From assembly GCA_045597945.1 (NCBI GenBank), contig JAZLLD010000082.1:1-15566 (forward strand): DNA of 15,566 nucleotides. Reading direction: 5' to 3'. The position numbers and the translations under genes were made by a program. This DNA is from Colimorpha sp045597945 (lineage in GTDB: Bacteria > Bacteroidota > Bacteroidia > Bacteroidales > P3). The notes beneath the pieces are model-generated. The model saw only the letters and a program-made list of their open reading frames with translations, searched no databases and was not told the DNA's origin. Below are positions 7,032 to 13,373 of this stretch, in pieces. Position 1 is the stretch's first letter, and every line of letters starts with the position of its first letter.

Positions 7032-7606
7032 AGGCCAAATACTTTGTCAACTAACTGGATGAATTCTTTGTAGGCAAAGGTGTCGGACAACTCTTCCAAG
7101 GCCGAGGCCAGACCCCTGTAATGCCACGCATGATCTGCAGGATCCTTCACATTGAATAGCTGCCATAGTTCGTCGCCCTGCACCGCATAGTCGCGCGCAA
7201 TGGCACGCATATTCGACAATTTGTCGCCAAGAGCTACTATCTTGGCCTCGCGCGAGGCACTGGCCAGTTGCCGAATGGCAGCCTCTTTGCGGAACCGCCA
7301 ACTCGCCTCACGGCTCATGCCCTCCACTTCGGGGTCGGACTCGGCGGCCACCAGCCGAGCAACTCGGTCGCCGAACCGGGCACGGATGTCTTCAACCGTG
7401 GTGGGAGTGTCCTCCACCACGTCGTGTAGCGCTGCTGCGGCCAGCATCTCCTGGTCGGCGGTGATGGTGGCCACGATGGCCACGGCTTCTAGCGGATGGA
7501 CGATATAAGGAAAGCCTTTGCCCTTGCGCTCGGTGTTGCGGTGAGCTTCCACAGCAAAGTTGATGGCTTTGTCCAGCAGGGATGAATCAATGTGTTTGTT
7601 TGCCAT
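7028..7606 (-). CDS. Small HD-domain (p)ppGpp hydrolase-like protein (Mesh1/SAH type)
   Basis: The 192-residue stand-alone HD domain resembles the hydrolase half of RelA/SpoT and small alarmone hydrolases such as Mesh1. Visible metal and catalytic residues are H37 in YIVHPLEAV, H61-D62 with E65-D66 in LHDVVEDT, and D128 in LGDKLSNMRA. The length equals that of single-domain hydrolases, and no synthetase, TGS or ACT domain follows. The predicted reaction is removal of the 3'-pyrophosphate of (p)ppGpp in the cytoplasm, Mn2+-dependent in relatives; other nucleotides are possible. It lies 136 nt after an alarmone-synthetase-like gene, making a synthetase/hydrolase pair, and its stop overlaps the start of the Cache/PP2C gene (ATGA), implying translational coupling. 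Confidence 0.87.
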   Translation of the reverse strand: MANKHIDSSLLDKAINFAVEAHRNTERKGKGFPYIVHPLEAVAIVATITADQEMLAAAALHDVVEDTPTTVEDIRARFGDRVARLVAAESDPEVEGMSREASWRFRKEAAIRQLASASREAKIVALGDKLSNMRAIARDYAVQGDELWQLFNVKDPADHAWHYRGLASALEELSDTFAYKEFIQLVDKVFGL

Positions 7607-7624
7607 GGGGGTGTTGTTTTTTTA

Positions 7625-7752
7625 GTGAATTGTGGATGGCGCTTGTTTTGTGAATTGTGAAGTAGTGAATTGTGAATTGAGGTTGGCGCACTATTCACTA
7701 TTTCACTGTTCACTGTTCACTATTTCACTGTTCACTATTTCACTATTCACTT
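7625..7752. repeat. Inverted TGAATTGTGAA / TTCACTATTCAC repeat between the alarmone genes
   Basis: The left half (7625-7680) has iterations of TAGTGAATTGTGAATTGA. The core GGTTGGCGCAC lies at 7681-7691. The right half (7693-7751) is a tandem of TTCACT(A/G)TT-like units of 7-9 nt. The halves are broadly complementary and could fold back. The right edge enters the 3' end of the upstream synthetase gene and supplies its last codons (Ser-Glu-stop). Confidence 0.75.
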
Positions 7753-8840
7753 TTGTTCATGAAGGATAGTTTGCTTGCCTGATCGAATATCTGCTCTGCC
7801 ATCACCTGGTTGCTCTCCGATGGGTTGTAAAGGTTGTCCATCAGCCATTTGAGGCCAGGGACACCGCCCCCGTTCTCCAGTATGTGCACGATGCAGAGGT
7901 TCTGCACCGCTAGCGTGGAGGAGATGATATCCAGGTCGGTCAACCCAAGTTGGTGCACGGCCAGCTGGTAGGCGTCTTCGCCGTATTTTTTCATGCACAG
8001 CTCTATGTCGCCCAAGGTCTTGAAACCCATCTTGCGGAAGATGGTGAGGTAGGGCATGGCGCTGGCAGGCTGGATCTCGGCCTGGTTGATGGCGGCAATA
8101 CGCTGGTTTAGCTTGTCGAAAGGCTTCAGTTTCAGATAGCTCTTGAACGAATCGCCGTCCAGCTTCACTTCGTCGAAATTGCCGCTGGCCACCAATGCGC
8201 TCACCTGCCGGCGATAGTCGTTGATGGTGGTGCGGATGCGACCGAATTCGTCATCTGCCAGTTCCAGCATGCCAGCCAGGCGGTTGAGGGTGCGCAGGTG
8301 CTCTATCGGCACTTCCACTCCCGACTTGTAGCCGGTGTCGTGATACATGTTGGCCCACATGTGCTGCAGGGTGGTGCGCATCTGCAGTTCGAATCTGATT
8401 TCGTTCACCTCGGGCCACTGGGGGTCGAAGTACAGTTCCTTGGGTATCCGACAGATGTAGTGGAGAGAGTTGTAGCCAAAGCTGTCCAATTCATGCATCT
8501 TGCGTTTGTCCACCGAGTTGGACCAGTCCACGTCAAACAGGCTTTCTGCCAATGCCGAGATTTTGTCCACATCGTCGTTGTAGAACGCAATCACCCGCAC
8601 GCCCACAATGTCGGTCAGGTCGCTGATGGTGGCGTACTTATGACCTTTCAACTCCAGTTTGCCGGCCAGGCTGTCTTCGGTTTTGATTCGCGATTCCATG
8701 CCGGTCACCGCTATGTTATTTTCCTTCAGCACACGGTGCAGCTGGTCAGTAACCACGCGTCGCATGATTTCATACACAGGCTGACGGTCGCGGTACTCCT
8801 CCAGAATCATCTGGCAGTGCAAATCCAATTCGTAAAGCAT
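7743..8840 (-). CDS. RelA/SpoT-domain alarmone synthetase-like protein
   Basis: This 365-residue protein has an N-terminal RelA/SpoT nucleotidyltransferase domain (about 20-215). Motifs are ESRIKTEDSLAGKL (R51, K53, S57, K61), DLTDIVGVRVIAFY (D77, R82), the G-loop-type FGYNSLHY (Y123, S125, H127) and FELQMRTTLQHMWANMYHD (E151, Q153, R155, H160, W162), then YKSG (K172). These are the substrate-binding and catalytic signatures of enzymes that move pyrophosphate from ATP to GDP/GTP. There is no HD, TGS or ACT domain. The C-terminal part (about 216-365) is probably helical and I do not recognise it; it is unusual for short synthetases of about 200-250 residues. The gene ends inside an intergenic repeat. 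A hydrolase-like gene follows. The product could be (p)ppGpp, or another pyrophosphorylated nucleotide as in RelA-like toxins. Confidence 0.85.
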   Translation of the reverse strand: MLYELDLHCQMILEEYRDRQPVYEIMRRVVTDQLHRVLKENNIAVTGMESRIKTEDSLAGKLELKGHKYATISDLTDIVGVRVIAFYNDDVDKISALAESLFDVDWSNSVDKRKMHELDSFGYNSLHYICRIPKELYFDPQWPEVNEIRFELQMRTTLQHMWANMYHDTGYKSGVEVPIEHLRTLNRLAGMLELADDEFGRIRTTINDYRRQVSALVASGNFDEVKLDGDSFKSYLKLKPFDKLNQRIAAINQAEIQPASAMPYLTIFRKMGFKTLGDIELCMKKYGEDAYQLAVHQLGLTDLDIISSTLAVQNLCIVHILENGGGVPGLKWLMDNLYNPSESNQVMAEQIFDQASKLSFMNKSE

Positions 8841-8855
8841 TCTTTTGATTTATGA

Positions 8856-8940
8856 ATGATGAGTGTAGAGTTCCATGTACGGGGAGAGCGCAGAGCATGT
8901 GGTGCGACAGCCAATCCTACATTCTCCCCTCTACGTTCTA
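8856..8940. repeat. TGTAGAG-GTTCC intergenic repeat, diverged copy
   Basis: GAGTGTAGAGTTCCATGTACGG (starting at 8861) is followed by GGTGCGACAGCC (8901-8912) and ends in CTACATTCT...CTACGTTCTA. The order of elements matches 10047-10124. The TAG at its right edge (8938-8940 on the minus strand) is the stop codon of the membrane-protein gene. Confidence 0.6.
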
Positions 8941-9720
8941 CTTAGCCTCTTTCTTGCGAGCCTTGGCACCTGTGAACAGGGCCAGGATGGCGATGATGTA
9001 GGCGAAGGCGTTCTCAATCATGCCGGTCGACAAGATGCAGATAGGTATCATGCCAACCAAGAACGTCAGGTTGATGCCCACACCCCACAGCACGCTATGT
9101 GTGCGACGGCAGTCCAGTACGCTCTTCACCACCACGAAAGCCAACAGCAGCAACGAGCCCACCAGGAACAGCCACGAGGTAGCAGTCACACTGATCAGCA
9201 ACCCAATGAGCACCATCACCACGGGCAGCATGGCCACGTACACACCCAGCTTCAATTCTTTCCAAGGCTTGGTTTCCACCAGCTTGGGATCGGCATACAT
9301 GGTCAGTTGAGCACAGGCCTGCTGGACAGCGCACAGCACAATATAAAGTCCCACAATCAGACTCACGATACCCACGATGGCCCAACCCCAGCCTACGATA
9401 TTGTGGTCGCAGAACCAGGCGATGGCAGTGTACTTGCCGCCATGCGCTGCGTTGAAGTACTCAGGCAGACCACTCTGGAAGCAGTAGTAATACAGACCCA
9501 GCGTCACCACGCCCAGCAGAGTGAACATCACGGGGTAATACTGAGGTTTCTGACGCCAGCGGATTTGGTGCAGGAAATACTCCATTACCAGCGCCACTAC
9601 GCCAATGCCTACCAGTTGCCATACGGGAGCTATGCCCAGCGGATTGCCATGTTGCAGACCCATCAGATCCACCAAGTTGGTGATGGGCGAATTGTTCGCG
9701 ATCATTTCAGAAAAAGCCAT
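8938..9720 (-). CDS. Seven-helix membrane protein of unknown function
   Basis: I do not recognise this 260-residue protein. Hydrophobic segments suggest about seven membrane helices (about 31-50, 62-81, 108-132, 157-177, 180-200, 210-230, 234-250). A soluble N-terminus of about 30 residues and a short basic tail (GAKARKKEAK) flank them, so the C-terminus is probably cytoplasmic. Loops include HQIRWRQKPQYY (51-62) and VLDCRRTHS (201-209). No transporter or enzyme signature was seen. It is the first gene of the minus-strand signalling cluster, 97 nt before the alarmone synthetase gene and behind the candidate promoter at 9842-9875. Co-transcription is plausible but the gap holds a repeat. It could be a nutrient transporter or a membrane partner of the signalling genes; the sequence gives no basis to choose. 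Confidence 0.8.
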   Translation of the reverse strand: MAFSEMIANNSPITNLVDLMGLQHGNPLGIAPVWQLVGIGVVALVMEYFLHQIRWRQKPQYYPVMFTLLGVVTLGLYYYCFQSGLPEYFNAAHGGKYTAIAWFCDHNIVGWGWAIVGIVSLIVGLYIVLCAVQQACAQLTMYADPKLVETKPWKELKLGVYVAMLPVVMVLIGLLISVTATSWLFLVGSLLLLAFVVVKSVLDCRRTHSVLWGVGINLTFLVGMIPICILSTGMIENAFAYIIAILALFTGAKARKKEAK

Positions 9721-9782
9721 ATTTCAAATCTATTATATTAATGTATTTATTTTTATACTCTGTACCATTCCCACTTTTTTGA

Positions 9783-9790
9783 CAAAAATA
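9783..9790 (-). promoter_or_regulatory. Possible second -7 box (TATTTTTG)
   Basis: On the minus strand this reads TATTTTTG, a full match to TAnnTTTG, about 60 nt before the start codon at 9720. No TTTG lies 19-23 nt upstream, so it is weaker than the candidate at 9842-9875. Confidence 0.3.
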
Positions 9791-9841
9791 GTCATGTATA
9801 TCAGTGCGTTATGTAGCATTCACGCAATCTGGTATCTACTG

Positions 9842-9875
9842 CAAAGATACAAAAATTTTCTTGTTTCAACGCAAA
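9842..9875 (-). promoter_or_regulatory. Candidate Bacteroidota-type promoter of the signalling cluster
   Basis: On the minus strand TTTGC begins at 9875 and the -7 box TATCTTTG lies at 9849-9842, 22 nt apart. The -7 box is a perfect match and the spacing is slightly longer than usual. Transcription would start near 9835, leaving a leader of about 115 nt before the membrane-protein gene. The neighbouring stretch 9876-10046 holds no gene or repeat that I can support. Confidence 0.5.
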
Positions 9876-10046
9876 TCGCAGCAAAATTACAATCTTACAA
9901 ATATGCCGGCCGTTCCAACCGACTAGGATTCAGCTTTATCAATACCTTACAAAACAGCCGCAAGCCAACAATACCAGTCAGGCAGACTTGCGAACTGCCA
10001 GATTCTGAAAATATGGTGGTTGTAGAGTTAGCGAGGGTAAAAAAAA

Positions 10047-10124
10047 TGTAGATTGTTGAATGTAGTTTTAAAGTTCCGTATACGGGACTTTTGGCGCGAC
10101 GGCCACTACATTCTACAATCTACA
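10047..10124. repeat. Inverted TGTAGATTGTAG repeat with central palindrome
   Basis: The arms 10047-10065 and 10106-10124 are reverse complements over 19 nt with one mismatch. Between them lies AAGTTCCGTATACGGGACTT (10071-10090), a near-perfect palindrome, then GGCGCGACGGCC. Further TAGATTGTAG-like units run to 10138. No coding sense. Similar units lie at 8856-8940 and 11675-11766. Confidence 0.75.
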
Positions 10125-10163
10125 CTCTATCTTCTAGAATATATCTTCAGGTTTTGTATGATA

Positions 10164-10189
10164 CGGGCTGACTCGCGAGGGTCGGCCCG
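10164..10189 (-). terminator. Stem-loop after the porin gene, possible terminator
   Basis: Just past the porin stop, the minus strand reads CGGGCCGAC, an 8-nt loop, and GTCAGCCCG: a 9-bp stem with one C-A mismatch. No run of T follows, so it is either a weak intrinsic terminator or an mRNA 3'-end stabiliser. Confidence 0.45.
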
Positions 10190-10194
10190 GCGCA

Positions 10195-11658
10195 TTAGAA
10201 GTTGTACTTGACAAGGACGCAGATGCGGTTGTTGGCAACCTGGTGCAGCTTGTCGTTGTTGAGGATGCTGCCGTTGGCGGCCTGCTGGCCATAGGTGCAG
10301 GCGGTCCACTCGTACTCAAGACCGAGGTTGAAGTGGGGCAGGTTGTAGCTGATGGAGGGGGCGATGCGATAGATGCTGTTGAGGCCGGTGAAGTTGTTGC
10401 CGCCCTTCATGAAGACAAGGTATTTGGCAGCCTCGTCGGTGCCGAAGTTGTAGAGGTCCTGACCAGCACCGAGGTTCTTCATATAACCAAGGAAGAGGTT
10501 GGCGCGGTATTTCTTACCATAAGCGAAGTTGAGGTAGCTGATGGTGGCCTTGATGGGTGCGTAGCTCCAAGTGCCGTCGGCAGCCACGTCGGTCACGCCG
10601 TAGCCGTTGAGCTGGTTGACATGGCTGGTGTTGGAGGCCAGCATGGTGCGGAACTTCACAGCGCAGAGGTCTTTGGTGTACTGGAAGTAGAAGGTGGGAG
10701 TGAAGGAGAACATCATCTCGTTGACGGGGGTCTGGAAGGTGGTGGCAGTGCCGGCAGCATCGGTGATGGTCTGATAGCCGAAGTTGCGGGGACGGATGGG
10801 CTGCATGGTGCTACCCAACTGGGTGTAGATGTTCTTGTTCTTGAACTGGACGCCGAGGAAGAGCTCGGGCATGATGGCGTTGTAGGCAAAGCTGGTGCTG
10901 TTGGTGCTGGTCCAGGAACCGGCGCTGTAGCTGGGGCCGTTGTACATGTACTGCAGCTGGTAGAGGGCGGCAGCGGTGAGGCCGAGGTTGCCGTGATACA
11001 TGATGTAGCGAACCTGGGGAGTGCGGCTATGGGCGCGGAAAGGTGCACCAGCGGCCATGCCGAGAACCTCGGGCATGATGTCGCCACTGAGAGGATGCCA
11101 GGTCTGACCGACGAGGAGTTCCTGGTTGAGATGCTTGGCGGTGTCTTCCCAATTCATCTTAACATAAGCGTGGCGGATGCGGAGCACAGAGTTGGTGGTG
11201 CTGAAACCGCCGAAGTCGGCCTCCATCTTACCGGTGGTCTTGGCACCGAAGACATCGGGACCCTCGATGTTGAAGCCCAGGCGGGTGGTGATGGCCAAGA
11301 GGTGGGCAGAGGGAACGGCATTGAGGTCTACGTGCTCCACATTGTTTTCCTGAGCAAACTGCTCGGTCACGTTCCACTTCTCATCATAAGGAATCATGTT
11401 GTACTCGCCACCGATGACGGTGTAGGTGTTGCGGCTGTCGAAGTTGAAATAGTTGCGGACAAAGCCATAGGGCACGGCGCGCAGTTTCTTTTCGATTTTC
11501 TGAAGGCGAGCTTCGTGGTTCTTGGCGGTGTTGTCGAGCTGTATTTCTTCTTTTTCGAGTTTGGTAACTCGGTTTTCAAGTTTTTTCTGAGCATCGTTCT
11601 GAGCAAAAGCAGAAGCGATAACAGTCAGTGATACAATAGCTAATAAGACTTTTTTCAT
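10195..11658 (-). CDS. DcaP-like outer-membrane porin
   Basis: The 487-residue precursor has a signal peptide (MKKVLLAIVSLTVIASAFA, cut near residue 19-20). A heptad-like charged segment (about 24-57, LENRVTKLEKEEIQLDNTAK) that should form a coiled coil follows. A long region rich in alternating aromatic/polar strands (about 62-487) ends in Phe (VLVKYNF), as expected for a beta-barrel. N-terminal coiled coil plus barrel is the layout of DcaP-type trimeric porins, whose best-known member takes up dicarboxylates. The next gene upstream in the transcript is a DASS carboxylate transporter, 104 nt away, which fits an outer/inner-membrane uptake pair. The barrel assignment is well supported; DcaP membership and substrate are inference. 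Many codons are of the GAG/AAG/GTG type, as in its neighbours, which may indicate high expression. Confidence 0.75.
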   Translation of the reverse strand: MKKVLLAIVSLTVIASAFAQNDAQKKLENRVTKLEKEEIQLDNTAKNHEARLQKIEKKLRAVPYGFVRNYFNFDSRNTYTVIGGEYNMIPYDEKWNVTEQFAQENNVEHVDLNAVPSAHLLAITTRLGFNIEGPDVFGAKTTGKMEADFGGFSTTNSVLRIRHAYVKMNWEDTAKHLNQELLVGQTWHPLSGDIMPEVLGMAAGAPFRAHSRTPQVRYIMYHGNLGLTAAALYQLQYMYNGPSYSAGSWTSTNSTSFAYNAIMPELFLGVQFKNKNIYTQLGSTMQPIRPRNFGYQTITDAAGTATTFQTPVNEMMFSFTPTFYFQYTKDLCAVKFRTMLASNTSHVNQLNGYGVTDVAADGTWSYAPIKATISYLNFAYGKKYRANLFLGYMKNLGAGQDLYNFGTDEAAKYLVFMKGGNNFTGLNSIYRIAPSISYNLPHFNLGLEYEWTACTYGQQAANGSILNNDKLHQVANNRICVLVKYNF

Positions 11659-11674
11659 GTTATTAATTATTAAA

Positions 11675-11766
11675 GAATGTAGATTGTAGAGTAGGCTGAC
11701 GCGCCAAATGGCTCCGTACCCAGAACTCTACAATCTACATTCTAAAATCTACAATCTACATTCTAG
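11675..11766. repeat. Inverted TGTAGATTGTAGAG repeat between porin and transporter
   Basis: 11675-11692 (starting GAATGTAGATTG) is the exact reverse complement of 11725-11742. The core has GGCTGACGCGCC and GGCTCCGTACC. A second right-hand copy (11743-11766) follows. On the minus strand the TAG at 11765-11763 both starts the repeat and stops the transporter gene. Confidence 0.75.
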
Positions 11767-13208
11767 AAGGGGAAGATCTTGGTGAGCCAGAAGAAGGCGA
11801 AGACAAGACCGATGGCGCCGATAACACCACCCACCTTGAGCATATCCTTGGTCTTGATGAGACCAGTGGAGAATGCGATGGCGTTTGGAGGAGTGGAGAT
11901 GGGCATGAGCATTGCCAGAGATGCGCAGGTGGCCACGAAGATGACCATTGCCTTGGTGCCGCCGAAAGAATCGAATGCGGGATTCTCGGAGAGACCAGTG
12001 GAGACAGCGCAGAGGATGGGGATGAGCAATGCAGCGGTGGCAGAGTTGCTGATGAAGTTGGACAGCAGGTAGCACACGAGGCCAGCGATGACGAACACGA
12101 GCACGATGCTCATGCTGCCGAAGGGGATGGCGTTGACGAGCGCAGCGCCGAGGCCGGTGCCGCCCTTGTCGATGTCAAGCATAGCATAACCAAGTGCGAA
12201 ACCACCGGCAACGAGCCAGAGGACGCTCCAGTCGAGCTGCTTGATGTCTTCCTTGGTGAAGGTGCCGGTGCAGACAAATACTGCCAGGGGGATGAGGGCA
12301 ACGATGTTGGAGCTGATCTTGGTGAGGCTCTCGGTGGCCCAGAGGAGAATGGTGACTGCGAAGGTGATCCAGACGAGCTTGGTGCGCCAGGTGGTGGGCT
12401 TGTCGTTCTTGGGGATGTTGACTTCAAGTTTCTTGCCCTTGAAGGGGAACATGATCTGGAGGACAACCCAGGCGATGAGGATCATGATGAAGACGAAGGG
12501 CATCATGTGGATGGCCCACTCGCCGAAAGAAATATTGATGCCAAAAGCGGTCTCAAGGTTGGAGACGGCAGTGCCATTAGGAGGTGTGCCGATGGTGGTG
12601 CCAATACCGCCGATGTTGGCAGCGATGGGGATAGAGAGGGCGAGGCCAATCTTACCCTTGTCGTCGTCGGGGAAGGTGGCAAGGATGGGAGCCAGGAAGG
12701 CCAGCATCATAGCAGCGGTGGCAGTGTTGCTCATGAACATGGAGAACACGGCGATGACTACGAGGAAGCCAAGGAGGACCATCTTGGGATTGGTGCCAAA
12801 GGGTTTGAGAAGTGCGCGGGCGAGGGTGACATCAAGACCGTATTTCTGAGCCATGATGGCCAAGGTGAAACCACCGAGGAAGAGCATGACTACGGGGTCG
12901 GCGAAAGCGGACATAATCTTGGTGTACTTCATAACGCCTTCGAGTTCAGCACCCGAGGCGTCGACCATGAGGAAGCCCAAGCCTTTGTTAGACAAGGTGA
13001 GCAATGCCACAACGATGATGAGGACGGAGGTGGTCCAGCTGGGGATAGACTCGAAAATCCACATCAGAGCGGCAAAAACGAAAAGGGCGATGGTGCGCTG
13101 CTGAAGGACAGTGAGACCATCGATGCCGAAAGCGGTAGAAGGCATGAACCATATCACAAAGAATGCGATGATGGATACCAAAAGACCGATAATTTGTTTC
13201 TTAGTCAT
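11763..13208 (-). CDS. DASS/SLC13-family Na+-coupled di- or tricarboxylate transporter
   Basis: The 481-residue polytopic inner-membrane protein shows the two inverted-repeat signature pairs of the divalent anion:Na+ symporter family. Using numbering from the TTG two codons upstream, these are MSNTATAAM (SNT at 162-164) with GTIGTPPNG (TPP at 210-212), and FISNSATAA (SNS at 389-391) with ISTPPNAIAF (441-446). These loops form the two Na+ sites and the carboxylate site in VcINDY-type proteins. Likely substrates are succinate, fumarate, malate or a relative; sulfate or phosphate would need different residues and cannot be fully excluded. ATG at 13208 is chosen over the TTG at 13214. The stop codon lies in an intergenic repeat. 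It is followed by the DcaP-like porin and preceded by ornithine carbamoyltransferase on the same strand, 165 nt away. Confidence 0.92.
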   Translation of the reverse strand: MTKKQIIGLLVSIIAFFVIWFMPSTAFGIDGLTVLQQRTIALFVFAALMWIFESIPSWTTSVLIIVVALLTLSNKGLGFLMVDASGAELEGVMKYTKIMSAFADPVVMLFLGGFTLAIMAQKYGLDVTLARALLKPFGTNPKMVLLGFLVVIAVFSMFMSNTATAAMMLAFLAPILATFPDDDKGKIGLALSIPIAANIGGIGTTIGTPPNGTAVSNLETAFGINISFGEWAIHMMPFVFIMILIAWVVLQIMFPFKGKKLEVNIPKNDKPTTWRTKLVWITFAVTILLWATESLTKISSNIVALIPLAVFVCTGTFTKEDIKQLDWSVLWLVAGGFALGYAMLDIDKGGTGLGAALVNAIPFGSMSIVLVFVIAGLVCYLLSNFISNSATAALLIPILCAVSTGLSENPAFDSFGGTKAMVIFVATCASLAMLMPISTPPNAIAFSTGLIKTKDMLKVGGVIGAIGLVFAFFWLTKIFPF

Positions 13209-13227
13209 ATTCAATCGTATTTAAGAT

Positions 13228-13305
13228 ATTAAGATTTAAGACTTAGGAGTGTATGAAGCCTCGTCTTGCCCCATGATGAAGTACTCATAAATCTTAAATC
13301 TTAAT
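13228..13305. repeat. Inverted ATTAAGATTTAAGA repeat
   Basis: 13228-13241 (ATTAAGATTTAAGA) is the exact reverse complement of 13292-13305. The 50-nt centre is unique (CCTCGTCTTGCCCCATGATG). It sits between ornithine carbamoyltransferase and the transporter. The same arrangement as the other intergenic repeats is seen, with a third simple unit. The remaining 13306-13373 is AT-rich with no recognised signal. Confidence 0.7.
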
Positions 13306-13373
13306 CAAAGAACTAAATTGAAGAAATTAATGTATTTACTATTAAATTCTTAATTATTAATTCTTAAATGGTA

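Noticed and set aside
7693..7751. Possible CRISPR array (regular TTCACT units)
   Set aside because: The units are 7-9 nt and contiguous, with no unique spacers of constant length; they are a simple tandem repeat.
9876..10046. tRNA or other structured RNA in the gap before the membrane-protein gene
   Set aside because: A GTTC-like piece is present but no cloverleaf arms or CCA-compatible acceptor stem could be formed.
10243..11631. 462-codon open frame on the + strand opposite the porin
   Set aside because: The translation is a Gly/Val/Glu-rich low-complexity shadow of the porin's codons with no signal peptide or motif.
13209..13214. TTG start two codons upstream of the transporter ATG
   Set aside because: ATG at 13208 fits the N-terminus (MTKKQIIGLL) and TTG starts are uncommon; the difference is only two residues.
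12507..13232. 241-codon + strand frame opposite the transporter
   Set aside because: Highly charged shadow translation opposite clear membrane-protein motifs.
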